Part shown: piece by piece, positions 5,899 through 12,584 of the stretch
How positions within the stretch are numbered: position 1 is the stretch's first letter
Layout: each line of letters begins with the position of its first letter
Assembly: GCA_017612495.1 (NCBI GenBank)
Contig: JAGAFQ010000098.1
Coordinates: forward strand, 1-13,436
Length of the DNA: 13,436 nt
Source of the DNA: Clostridia bacterium
GTDB lineage: Bacteria; Bacillota; Clostridia; Oscillospirales; CAG-272
Direction of reading: 5' to 3'
Notes under the pieces: model-generated
The model's database searches: none
What the model saw: only the letters and a program-made list of their open reading frames with translations
What the model was told of the DNA's origin: nothing
Translations under genes and position numbers: made by a program

Positions 5899-8094
5899 TC
5901 AAAGAATACCGATGAAGCCGTTCAAAAGAACGATAAGAGCGAAAAGGGTAGTTGCAACGGTGGAGATCATCTTGATGAAGATATCGAGTGCAACACCGAC
6001 AACGTCTTTTCTCGTATCACCGACTGTATCGCCCGTAACTGCCGCCTTGTGAGCCGCCGAGCCTTTGCCGTGACCGGGAATACCGCCGCATTCGATATAC
6101 TTTTTAGCATTGTCAAATGCACCGCCGGAGTTGCCCATAAAGATAGCTCTCGGAATGGCAACGACCGTTGCACCGAGCAAAATACCTACGACAAAGTTAA
6201 CGCCGAAGATCGCACCGCCGATAAGCGGAACGGCAATGGCGATAACGGACGGGAAGAGCATACGGCGAAGAGCCGATGCGGTTGCCAAACGAACGAGTTC
6301 GTTGTAATCGGGATCTTTTTGACCTGCCAAAATTGCAGGATCGGAGAGTTGTTTATCTCCGACGTCGGCAAGCTCTTTTGCCGAGCGAATGGTGTTATCG
6401 GTAAGAACTGCCGAGAAGAATTCAATAAGCGCACCGCCGACGATACAACCTGCTATCGCAACGAAATTGTCGATAGCGGGGATATCGATGCCGAATGAAG
6501 CGTAGTTTGAAACGTATGCAACGATCAAAGATACCGTTGCGAAAGCGGCAGCGCCGATAGCAAAGCCTTTGCCGATAGCGGCGGTGGTATTGCCTACGGA
6601 GTCAAGCTTGTCCGTGATAACGCGTACTTCGGGTTCGAGGTGGCAGGATTCTGCAAGACCGCCCGCGTTATCTGCGATAGGACCGAATGCATCGATAGAT
6701 ACCGTTGTGCCGACGAATGAGAGCATACCGAGTGCAGCAACGGCGATGCCGTATGTTGAGCAGAGAAGACCCGAGATCAAAAGCGACGCACCGATTATCA
6801 AAATCGGATAGAGGCATGAACGTGAGCCTACTGCATCGCCCTTGGTGATAACGAACGCTTCACCTTCGGTCGCATAATCTGCGATCTCTTTTGTGGGTTT
6901 ATGATCGGCGCTGGTGTAGTATTCGGTGATGATGCCGATGGCAACACCGCTGACGATTCCCAAAACGGCACAGACCCAAGGTGAGATCCAGCCGATCTTG
7001 AAGCCGATCTCTTTGAAAAGCTCTGCGCTTGTGGAGCCGAAAGCCATATAGCTGATTCCCAAAGAAGCAATGACTGTGATTCCTGCTGAAATATAGGTAG
7101 AGAGGTTGAGTTCTTTCGACGGATCATCGCCCATTTTCTTGACCGAAGCGAAGATCATACCGATAAGGCAACTCAAAAGACCGCCACCTGCAACGACAAG
7201 CGGGAACGAATATGATGCCTTGAAGAAATCGGCAGTCATGTTGAGAATTTCCGAATTGCTCAAAAGTGAAATGGCAACGACGATGGTAGCCGCCATGGTG
7301 GCAACGAAGCTTTCCAAAAGGTCAGAGCAGTTGCCGGCGATGTCGTTGACGTTATCGCCGATAAAGTCGGCGATTACGTTAGGCACGCGGCTGTCGTCTT
7401 CGGGCAGATCGTTTCTGATCTTGCCGAGGATATCTGCCGAAATATCTGCAGCTTTGGTGTAGTTACCGCCTGCAACACGGTTGAACATTGCGACCGTTGA
7501 GCAGCCGAGAGAATAGGTCGTTATTCTCATAACGGATGTGTTTGTGAGTAAAGCGGCAATATTGAAAAATCCGCCGCCGTTATATGCTTTTAAGTTTTCA
7601 AGGCCGTAGCCGGTCAGGGTTTCAAGCTCTTGGGGACCAACACCGCTTACAAGAACGATGATGATAAGACCGATAAGACCAAATGCCTGAACGCTGATAC
7701 CGCTTATCGAGCCGCCGCAAAGAGCGACCTTAACGGTTTTGCCGATAGAGCGAGTTTCTCTTGCACAGTTGGCAGTACGGACGTTTGCGTAAGTTGCGCT
7801 CTTCATACCGAGAATACAAACGATACTTGACATAAGTGCGCCGAGTATGTAGGTAAGTCCGCTCCATTTTTCAATAAAAAGTGAGAAGAGAACTGCCAAA
7901 ATGACAATTACAATTGCGATGGTCGTGAATTCTTTTTTTAAAAAGACATTTGCACCTTCACGAATGATGGCGCTCATTTTGACCATACGGTCTGTGCCTT
8001 CATTCATTTTTTTGATGCGAAAATAGTTGACAGCGACATAAATAAACGCCAAAAGGCAAACTGCGGCTGACAACCAAAGCCATAAGGAATTCAT
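5899..8094 (-). CDS. hppA: Membrane-bound, ion-translocating pyrophosphatase
   Basis: Integral membrane enzyme of 731 residues that hydrolyses pyrophosphate and pumps H+ or Na+ across the cytoplasmic membrane. PPi- and Mg-binding residues are kept: Lys214, Asp217, Asp221, Lys225, Glu232 and Asp233 in the first loop, Asp243/Asp247/Asp251 in IADFIGDNVND, and Asp468 and Asp475 in DAFGPIAD. Asp689/Asp693/Lys696/Asp697 near the C-terminus are kept too. GNTTAAIGKG (501-510) has Ala where K+-independent enzymes have Lys, which places it in the K+-dependent class. H+ versus Na+ specificity cannot be read by eye. Around these residues the signatures diverge: DISADILGKIR replaces DVGADLVGKVE, and GDTRKDVVG replaces GDPxKDTSG. 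ATG at 8094 is chosen over an upstream in-frame ATG at 8178 because GGAGGT lies six bases before it and the promoter lies between the two. Monocistronic. Confidence 0.95.
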   Translation of the reverse strand: MNSLWLWLSAAVCLLAFIYVAVNYFRIKKMNEGTDRMVKMSAIIREGANVFLKKEFTTIAIVIVILAVLFSLFIEKWSGLTYILGALMSSIVCILGMKSATYANVRTANCARETRSIGKTVKVALCGGSISGISVQAFGLIGLIIIVLVSGVGPQELETLTGYGLENLKAYNGGGFFNIAALLTNTSVMRITTYSLGCSTVAMFNRVAGGNYTKAADISADILGKIRNDLPEDDSRVPNVIADFIGDNVNDIAGNCSDLLESFVATMAATIVVAISLLSNSEILNMTADFFKASYSFPLVVAGGGLLSCLIGMIFASVKKMGDDPSKELNLSTYISAGITVIASLGISYMAFGSTSAELFKEIGFKIGWISPWVCAVLGIVSGVAIGIITEYYTSADHKPTKEIADYATEGEAFVITKGDAVGSRSCLYPILIIGASLLISGLLCSTYGIAVAALGMLSFVGTTVSIDAFGPIADNAGGLAESCHLEPEVRVITDKLDSVGNTTAAIGKGFAIGAAAFATVSLIVAYVSNYASFGIDIPAIDNFVAIAGCIVGGALIEFFSAVLTDNTIRSAKELADVGDKQLSDPAILAGQKDPDYNELVRLATASALRRMLFPSVIAIAVPLIGGAIFGVNFVVGILLGATVVAIPRAIFMGNSGGAFDNAKKYIECGGIPGHGKGSAAHKAAVTGDTVGDTRKDVVGVALDIFIKMISTVATTLFALIVLLNGFIGIL

Positions 8095-8124
8095 AAAATT
8101 ACCTCCGTAATATTTGGTACAAAA

Positions 8125-8153
8125 ATTATAACATATTATAACTGCGATTTCAA
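8125..8153 (-). promoter_or_regulatory. Sigma-A promoter for hppA
   Basis: On the minus strand, TTGAAA (8148-8153), a 17-base spacer and TATAAT (8125-8130), preceded by TGT, which also makes it an extended -10. The predicted transcript begins about 25 bases before the ATG at 8094, which supports that start. Confidence 0.8.
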
Positions 8154-8291
8154 TACAAAATTTCAAATAAATATGCAAAAATGATGAGAATTTATGCCGT
8201 TTTTAACAAAAATGAAAAATGCTAATAATACAAAGTGCGCCGAAATGCGCACAATCCACTTGCGGTTTTCCCTTTTTTATTAAAAATACTG

Positions 8292-8320
8292 TTGTTTTAT
8301 CCGTGCAGTTGTGCTATACT
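8292..8320 (+). promoter_or_regulatory. Sigma-A promoter for the CitMHS/ArsB-like permease
   Basis: TTGTTT (8292-8297), a 17-base spacer and TATACT (8315-8320) with TGC directly before the -10. It lies inside the longest open frame (from 8235), which rules out starts upstream of 8355. Confidence 0.7.
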
Positions 8321-8354
8321 CAAGCGGCGTTCTTTTCAGCTCGGAGGTGATTTT

Positions 8355-9458
8355 ATGACGGTGTTCAAAAATTTTCTCAAAAAAAATACCGTGCTTTGCA
8401 TAGCGCTCATCGCGGCGACCGTTACCTGCTTTTTCATTCCGCCCGACAGTGAATATCTCGGCTATTTCGATTTTCGTGTGCTGACCTGCCTCTTTTGCGT
8501 CTTGGCGGTCGTTTGCGCGTTTCAGAATATAAGCTATTTCTACATACTCGCAAGAAAGATCGTCGAGTTTTTTCAAACGGTCAGAATGTGCGTTCTGGCG
8601 ATCGTTATGATCACTTTTATCGGCTCGATGCTGATAGCCAACGATATGGCTCTTTTGACGTTTCTGCCTCTCGGCTTTTTCGTTCTCGATGCAACGAAGA
8701 TGCACAAATATATGGCTTTTACGTTCACGATGCAGAACATCGCCGCAAATCTCGGCGGAATGCTGACTCCGTTCGGAAATCCGCAAAATCTCTACCTTTA
8801 CAGCAGATTCAATATCCCAAACGGCGAGTTCTTTTCAATAATGCTGTTTCCGTTTTGCATATCGACTGTTTTGATAATAGTATGCTGCTTGTTCGTCAAA
8901 CCCGAAAAAATGAAATTACCCGAAGAGACCGTTAAACTCGACGTGAAAAAAGCGGTGATATATTCGATACTTTTCGCCGTCGCCATCGCGGTCGTTTTCC
9001 GCTCTATTCCTTATTATTACGGCTTGATAATAATCATACCCGTTTTGCTCATGATCGACTCAAAATCGCTTTTATCTGTCGATTATCCGCTGCTTTGCAC
9101 CTTTGCCGCATTCTTCGTTTTCTCCGGCAATTTGGCGCGTATAGGGGCGGTACGCGATTTTTTGCAGTCGCTTTTGTCGAAGAACACGTTTTTGTTCAGC
9201 GTCGCATCGTGCCAATGCATCAGCAATGTCCCGTCTGCTATATTGCTGTCGGCATTCACAGATGACTATGCCTCTTTGCTTCGCGGCGTCAACATCGGCG
9301 GTGTCGGCACATTTATCGCATCTTTGGCGAGCCTTATCACGCTTCGCGAATATTCAAAGCGTGACCCGGGCGGCATCAAGCGTTACATATTGACTTTTTC
9401 GCTTTTGAATTTCGGCTTCTTGCTTGTTTTATGTGCCGCAGTCACCATATTTATTTGA
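8355..9458 (+). CDS. SLC13/CitMHS/ArsB-like permease
   Basis: Polytopic membrane protein of 367 residues, largely hydrophobic, with about ten predicted membrane segments. Two family-type re-entrant motifs are visible: Ala-Asn-Asp-Met-Ala-Leu-Leu-Thr-Phe (95-103) followed by Asn-Ile-Ala-Ala-Asn-Leu-Gly-Gly-Met-Leu-Thr-Pro-Phe-Gly-Asn-Pro-Gln-Asn (128-145), and in the second half a Ser-Asn-Val-Pro-Ser-Ala segment. This inverted-repeat layout fits the ion transporter superfamily (CitMHS, ArsB, NhaD, DASS). The substrate could be a dicarboxylate, citrate or another anion and cannot be told. At 367 residues it is shorter than typical CitMHS or ArsB proteins of about 430. ATG at 8355 is preceded by GGAGGTGAT and a promoter. 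It is divergent from hppA and convergent with the sirtuin gene. Confidence 0.82.
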   Translation: MTVFKNFLKKNTVLCIALIAATVTCFFIPPDSEYLGYFDFRVLTCLFCVLAVVCAFQNISYFYILARKIVEFFQTVRMCVLAIVMITFIGSMLIANDMALLTFLPLGFFVLDATKMHKYMAFTFTMQNIAANLGGMLTPFGNPQNLYLYSRFNIPNGEFFSIMLFPFCISTVLIIVCCLFVKPEKMKLPEETVKLDVKKAVIYSILFAVAIAVVFRSIPYYYGLIIIIPVLLMIDSKSLLSVDYPLLCTFAAFFVFSGNLARIGAVRDFLQSLLSKNTFLFSVASCQCISNVPSAILLSAFTDDYASLLRGVNIGGVGTFIASLASLITLREYSKRDPGGIKRYILTFSLLNFGFLLVLCAAVTIFI

Positions 9459-9462
9459 AGAA

Positions 9463-9491
9463 AAAACCGTTTGCTTTTTGCAAACGGTTTT
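9463..9491. terminator. Bidirectional terminator between permease and sirtuin
   Basis: A perfect 12-bp stem AAAACCGTTTGC / GCAAACGGTTTT with a five-T loop. T-rich tails follow on both strands, so it can end both the plus-strand permease and the minus-strand lipoylation-sirtuin transcript. The sirtuin stop codon (TAA, 9490-9492) lies in the foot of the stem. Confidence 0.9.
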
Positions 9492-10233
9492 ATATTTTTT
9501 CGTAAACGTCTTTTAGAACTTTGCCGATGCTTTCCGAGAAGACTATATCGGCGCTGCTGTCGTAATTTGTTGCCGATTTATTGATCAATACGATGTGCTT
9601 GCCGCGAAAATATCTTAAAAATCCGGCTGCGGGATAAACACAAAGGGAAGTGCCGCCGATTATCAAAAGCTCTGCCTGTGATATTTCGTTTATCGCCTTA
9701 TCTATTACGCTGCTGTCAAGCGCTTCTTCGTATAGGATTATATCGGGTCTGCAAACACCGCCGCAGTTTTTGCAATACGGTATTTCTCCGCGAGCGGCAG
9801 TGTCTCTTGCTTTGTCGTTTTGCATATTACATTTGTGGCAGTGATAGCGGCTCATATTTCCGTGAAGTTCGATTATATTTTTCGAGCCTGCTCTCTGATG
9901 AAGCATATCGATGTTTTGAGTGATCACGGCTTGCAGCTTTTTTGACGCTTCGAGCTTTGCAAGAGTCTTGTGCGCGTCATTCGGCAAAACGTCGCAAAAG
10001 AAATATTCAGAGAAGAATTTATAGAATATGTCCGGATGTTTTTCAAGGAATGAGCGGCTCAAGATCGTTTCGGGGGAATAGCCGAAATCATTGACGGTGT
10101 TATAAAGTCCGTTTTCACTGCGGTAATCTTTCATACTGCTTTCGGTCGAAACTCCGGCACCTCCGAAAAAGACGGTGTGTTTGCTTTCGTTTATATATTC
10201 TGCAAACTTTGAACATTTTTCGGCATACGTCAT
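9490..10233 (-). CDS. cobB: Sir2-family NAD-dependent protein deacylase
   Basis: Cytoplasmic sirtuin of 247 residues. Motifs in order: Gly-Ala-Gly-Val-Ser (25-29) for NAD, Thr-Gln-Asn-Ile-Asp-Met-Leu-His (105-112), catalytic His124 in Leu-His-Gly, four zinc cysteines (132, 135, 154, 157), Gly-Gly-Thr-Ser (193-196) and Leu-Ile-Asn-Lys-Ser (216-220). It uses NAD+ to remove acyl groups from lysine. Some sirtuins (E. coli CobB, human SIRT4) also remove lipoyl groups, which is of interest given the upstream lipoylation genes. The canonical Gly-Ile-Pro-Asp-Phe-Arg loop reads Ser-Met-Lys-Asp-Tyr-Arg here (33-38), an unusual change in the NAD loop. Catalytic His124 argues against the ADP-ribosylating SirTM class. 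Its ATG overlaps the stop of the upstream remnant frame (ATGA), with GAGGA as ribosome site. Confidence 0.92.
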   Translation of the reverse strand: MTYAEKCSKFAEYINESKHTVFFGGAGVSTESSMKDYRSENGLYNTVNDFGYSPETILSRSFLEKHPDIFYKFFSEYFFCDVLPNDAHKTLAKLEASKKLQAVITQNIDMLHQRAGSKNIIELHGNMSRYHCHKCNMQNDKARDTAARGEIPYCKNCGGVCRPDIILYEEALDSSVIDKAINEISQAELLIIGGTSLCVYPAAGFLRYFRGKHIVLINKSATNYDSSADIVFSESIGKVLKDVYEKI

Positions 10234-10499
10234 AATTTTTCTATCCTCAATTCACCGTTTTCGGCGAAAAGCTTGCATATTCTCGCCGTTCTGCCGTCGA
10301 CCTCGGCCTTCTTATAGTCTCTGCCGTGATAGACGACGTATAATTGATCTTTATACTCCAAAACGTAGTTGTGTCCCGTGCCTTCTTCGTTTCCGTCTTC
10401 GCAAATGACATACGGGTCGGGCTGAAATTTGTTTTCAACATCGAACTTGAGTTTTATTTTGCAAAACCTTTCTTTCGGTGCAAATATTGGTTTGTCAGT
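10230..10499 (-). pseudogene. C-terminal remnant of a GH43-like glycosidase
   Basis: An 89-codon minus-strand frame, open from after an in-frame TAG (10500-10502) to TGA at 10230-10232. It has no ATG or GTG, and its only TTG lies in mid-domain with no ribosome site. The translation nevertheless reads as real protein: Gly-Thr-Gly-His-Asn-Tyr-Val (40-46), Leu-Tyr-Val-Val-Tyr-His-Gly-Arg-Asp (53-61) and Gly-Arg-Thr-Ala-Arg-Ile (69-74). This is the pattern of the last beta-propeller blade of glycoside hydrolase family 43 (GxGHN, then W/L-x-VYH-x-R, then a closing R-x-A/M-R-I strand). Its stop overlaps the sirtuin ATG, so an intact ancestor was probably translationally coupled to the sirtuin. It begins immediately at the lplA stop, placing the deletion junction near 10495-10500. 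GH43 is my best match; no search was run. Confidence 0.6.
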
Positions 10500-11472
10500 C
10501 TATGGCAGCCGAGACTAAATCGTTTTTGTCTATGCGATATATGGATATTTCGTCTGCGATCTTGTCAAGGGATGCCGAAATATCCGCTTTGTTATAGCTT
10601 GTTCCGATAAGCGCTTTTTCAATGAGCTCTATTCCGGTACCGAAAAAGTCCCCGTCAATTTTGCAGTTCGTAATAATGCCTTTTTTGACGTCAAAGCGGA
10701 ATCTTACCGTGCCGCCCTCGAAGCGGCGGGATCTTTCAAGAGAAAACGCCGGGGAAGAGCCGAAGGCATTTTTCCAGCCGCGAAAATGCTTATCTGCAAG
10801 CGCGCTGATGCGTTCTTTATCTTCGTTTGTCAAAACATATTCGTTTGCCTTGTGGCCCATAATATAATCGACGATCAATTTTTTGAATTCTTCAGAAGAA
10901 ATATCGGTGCTCAAATGATCTTTTATGTTCGTCACTCTGTCGCGGACCGATTGAATTCCCTTTGAAATGATTTTCTGATCTGACGGAGTGGTGGATCTTA
11001 CCATTTCTTCAATGTCGGTGCAAAAGAGAAGTGAGCCGTGATGCACCGTATAGCCGTTATGTATATACTGTGCGGTACCCGAAAACTTTTTGTCGTCGAT
11101 GATCAAATCGTTTCTGCCGTTGAATTTTGCCGTTATGCCGAGAGTTTTTATGGCATCGATTATCGGACCTATGTATTTGTCGAACTCGATGGTCTTGTCG
11201 GAATTCGGGGTGATAAACGTATATTGCCAGCCGCCGAGATCGGTGTAGATGGCACCGCCGCCCGACATACGTCTGACGACGTTTATTCCGCTTTTTTCAA
11301 CGTATTCCGCGTTGATCTCTTCAAGCGCATTCTGATATTTGCCGACCATGACGGTGGGAGTCGTCTGCCAAAGCATAAAAACGGTGTCGTCAAGGCGTTT
11401 TTCGGTGGCAAAGTAATATTCGCAGCCGAAATTAAGATAGGTATCGGATGTGTGTGCGTCAACGTAGATCAT
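10495..11472 (-). CDS. lplA: Lipoate-protein ligase A, paralogue 1
   Basis: Cytoplasmic ligase of 325 residues that activates lipoate (or octanoate) with ATP and joins it to the lysine of a lipoyl domain. Residues 67-73 hold the Arg-Arg-Met-Ser-Gly-Gly-Gly motif. Asn-Gly-Arg-Asn-Asp-Leu (118-123) and Lys-Lys-Phe-Ser-Gly-Thr-Ala-Gln (128-135) follow, with Lys129 as the conserved acyl-contact lysine. The length includes the C-terminal accessory domain seen in bona fide LplA (about 250-325). The start ATG at 11472 overlaps the lipA stop by four bases (ATGA) and has GGAGG upstream, so the two are translationally coupled. It is the more complete of two ligases here. No terminator follows, so transcription probably continues into the remnant and sirtuin. 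Confidence 0.93.
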   Translation of the reverse strand: MIYVDAHTSDTYLNFGCEYYFATEKRLDDTVFMLWQTTPTVMVGKYQNALEEINAEYVEKSGINVVRRMSGGGAIYTDLGGWQYTFITPNSDKTIEFDKYIGPIIDAIKTLGITAKFNGRNDLIIDDKKFSGTAQYIHNGYTVHHGSLLFCTDIEEMVRSTTPSDQKIISKGIQSVRDRVTNIKDHLSTDISSEEFKKLIVDYIMGHKANEYVLTNEDKERISALADKHFRGWKNAFGSSPAFSLERSRRFEGGTVRFRFDVKKGIITNCKIDGDFFGTGIELIEKALIGTSYNKADISASLDKIADEISIYRIDKNDLVSAAID

Positions 11473-12335
11473 TTCATTTCCTCCGTCGCCAAGGCTTCGC
11501 CTGCGCGGTAAGAACTGCGTACGAGCGGACTTGACGCAACGAAAGAAAAGCCTTTTTCGAGCGCCGTTTGCTTATATTCGTCAAACACTTCGGGACGTAC
11601 GTATTCGCGCACGGGCACGTGCTCTTCGGACGGGCGCAGATACTGACCTATCGTGAAAATATCGCAGCCCGTTGCCAAAACGTCATCCATAAGCGAAAAG
11701 ACTTCTGCTTTCGTTTCGCCAAGGCCCACCATGATGCCGGTTTTCGTGCGAATGTCCGGCGCTTTTTCTTTTACGTAGCGCAAAACGTCAAGAGAGCGCT
11801 TATAGTCAGCTTCGGGACGTACGGCAGAGTAGAGCGAGGGCACCGTTTCGACGTTGTGATTTATGACCTCGGGCTTTGCCGCGATAACGATATCAAGGGC
11901 AGCTTTATCGCCCTTCATATCGGGTATGAGCACTTCGACTGTGGGGGCGGGATCAAGTTTTTTAAGTTCGTAAATACATTCGGCGAACTGCATAGCGCCG
12001 CCGTCGGCAAGGTCGTCTCTTGTGACGCTCGTTATGACAACGTGACGCAAGTTCAGTTTTTTTGCCGCCTCGGCAAGATGCTTAGGCTCTTCGGGATCAA
12101 CTTTTTGGGGCGCTCCGTGAACGACGTTGCAAAAACGGCAGTTTCGTGTGCACTGACTGCCCAAGATCATAAACGTCGCCGTGTGCTTTTCAAAGCATTC
12201 GCCGAGATTTGGGCAGTTTGCTTCCTTGCAAACGGTGTTCAGTTTTAAGTCTGATAAGAGCTTTGCGACCACGTTTACGGCATCTCTGTTGAATTTACTT
12301 TTAAGCCATTCGGGCTTTTTCTCGAACTGCGGCAT
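11469..12335 (-). CDS. lipA: Lipoyl synthase (radical SAM)
   Basis: Radical SAM enzyme of 288 residues (usual length about 290-320) that inserts two sulfurs at C6 and C8 of a protein-bound octanoyl group. The auxiliary [4Fe-4S] cluster motif CX4CX5C is at Cys36, Cys41 and Cys47. The radical SAM CX3CX2C is at Cys62, Cys66 and Cys69. The C-terminal Arg-Ser-Ser-Tyr that supplies the serine ligand is present. ATG at 12335 shares a base with the stop of the upstream lipoyl-domain gene (TAATG). LipA needs an octanoylated substrate; no LipB octanoyltransferase lies here, so a ligase in the same operon may provide it (inference). Confidence 0.95.
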   Translation of the reverse strand: MPQFEKKPEWLKSKFNRDAVNVVAKLLSDLKLNTVCKEANCPNLGECFEKHTATFMILGSQCTRNCRFCNVVHGAPQKVDPEEPKHLAEAAKKLNLRHVVITSVTRDDLADGGAMQFAECIYELKKLDPAPTVEVLIPDMKGDKAALDIVIAAKPEVINHNVETVPSLYSAVRPEADYKRSLDVLRYVKEKAPDIRTKTGIMVGLGETKAEVFSLMDDVLATGCDIFTIGQYLRPSEEHVPVREYVRPEVFDEYKQTALEKGFSFVASSPLVRSSYRAGEALATEEMK

Positions 12336-12574
12336 TATTTGACCTCATATTCGGCGATGGTTTTTCCGACTTCGACTGCATCGCCTTCTTCGAAATAGAC
12401 GTCGGTTATAACGCCGTCGCACGGCGCTTCTATCTCGTTGACGACCTTATTGGTCTCGACCTCGAAAAGAACTTCGCCTTTTTTGACTTCATCGCCTACG
12501 TTTTTATCCCAGGCGACCAAAACACCTTTTTCCATTCTGTCTGAAAGTTTGGGCATCGTTATTTTTTCTTTCAT
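12335..12574 (-). CDS. Free-standing lipoyl-domain carrier protein
   Basis: A 79-residue single lipoyl/biotinyl domain of the E2 (2-oxoacid dehydrogenase) type. The lysine to be lipoylated is Lys43 in Val-Glu-Thr-Asn-Lys-Val-Val (39-45). Gly27, Gly33, Gly54, Gly64 and Gly70 mark the usual beta turns. There is no E3-binding or catalytic domain, so it is a stand-alone carrier rather than a full E2, and it is too short to be GcvH (about 125 residues). A longer open frame starts at 12634, but ATG at 12574 is preferred because GAGGT lies upstream at the right spacing and overlaps the previous gene's stop (TGAGGT). It is followed directly by lipA and preceded by a ligase, so it is likely their substrate. 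The partner oxidoreductase is not in the window. Confidence 0.85.
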   Translation of the reverse strand: MKEKITMPKLSDRMEKGVLVAWDKNVGDEVKKGEVLFEVETNKVVNEIEAPCDGVITDVYFEEGDAVEVGKTIAEYEVK

Positions 12575-12584
12575 TTTTCTTACC

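Noticed and set aside
8095..8178. Upstream in-frame ATG extending hppA by 28 residues
   Set aside because: The promoter (-10 at 8125-8130) lies inside the extension, and the GGAGGT site points to ATG 8094.
8235..8354. Forty-residue N-terminal extension of the permease
   Set aside because: The promoter at 8292-8320 lies inside it, and GGAGGTGAT directly precedes ATG 8355.
9490..10233. Sirtuin as a SirTM-class ADP-ribosyltransferase, as in lipoyl-linked operons of staphylococci
   Set aside because: It keeps catalytic His124 in Leu-His-Gly and there is no macrodomain gene nearby, so a deacylase is more likely.
10247..10441. 64-residue minus-strand open frame between lplA and the sirtuin
   Set aside because: Its translation is low in information, while another frame of the same strand reads as a GH43-like C-terminus.
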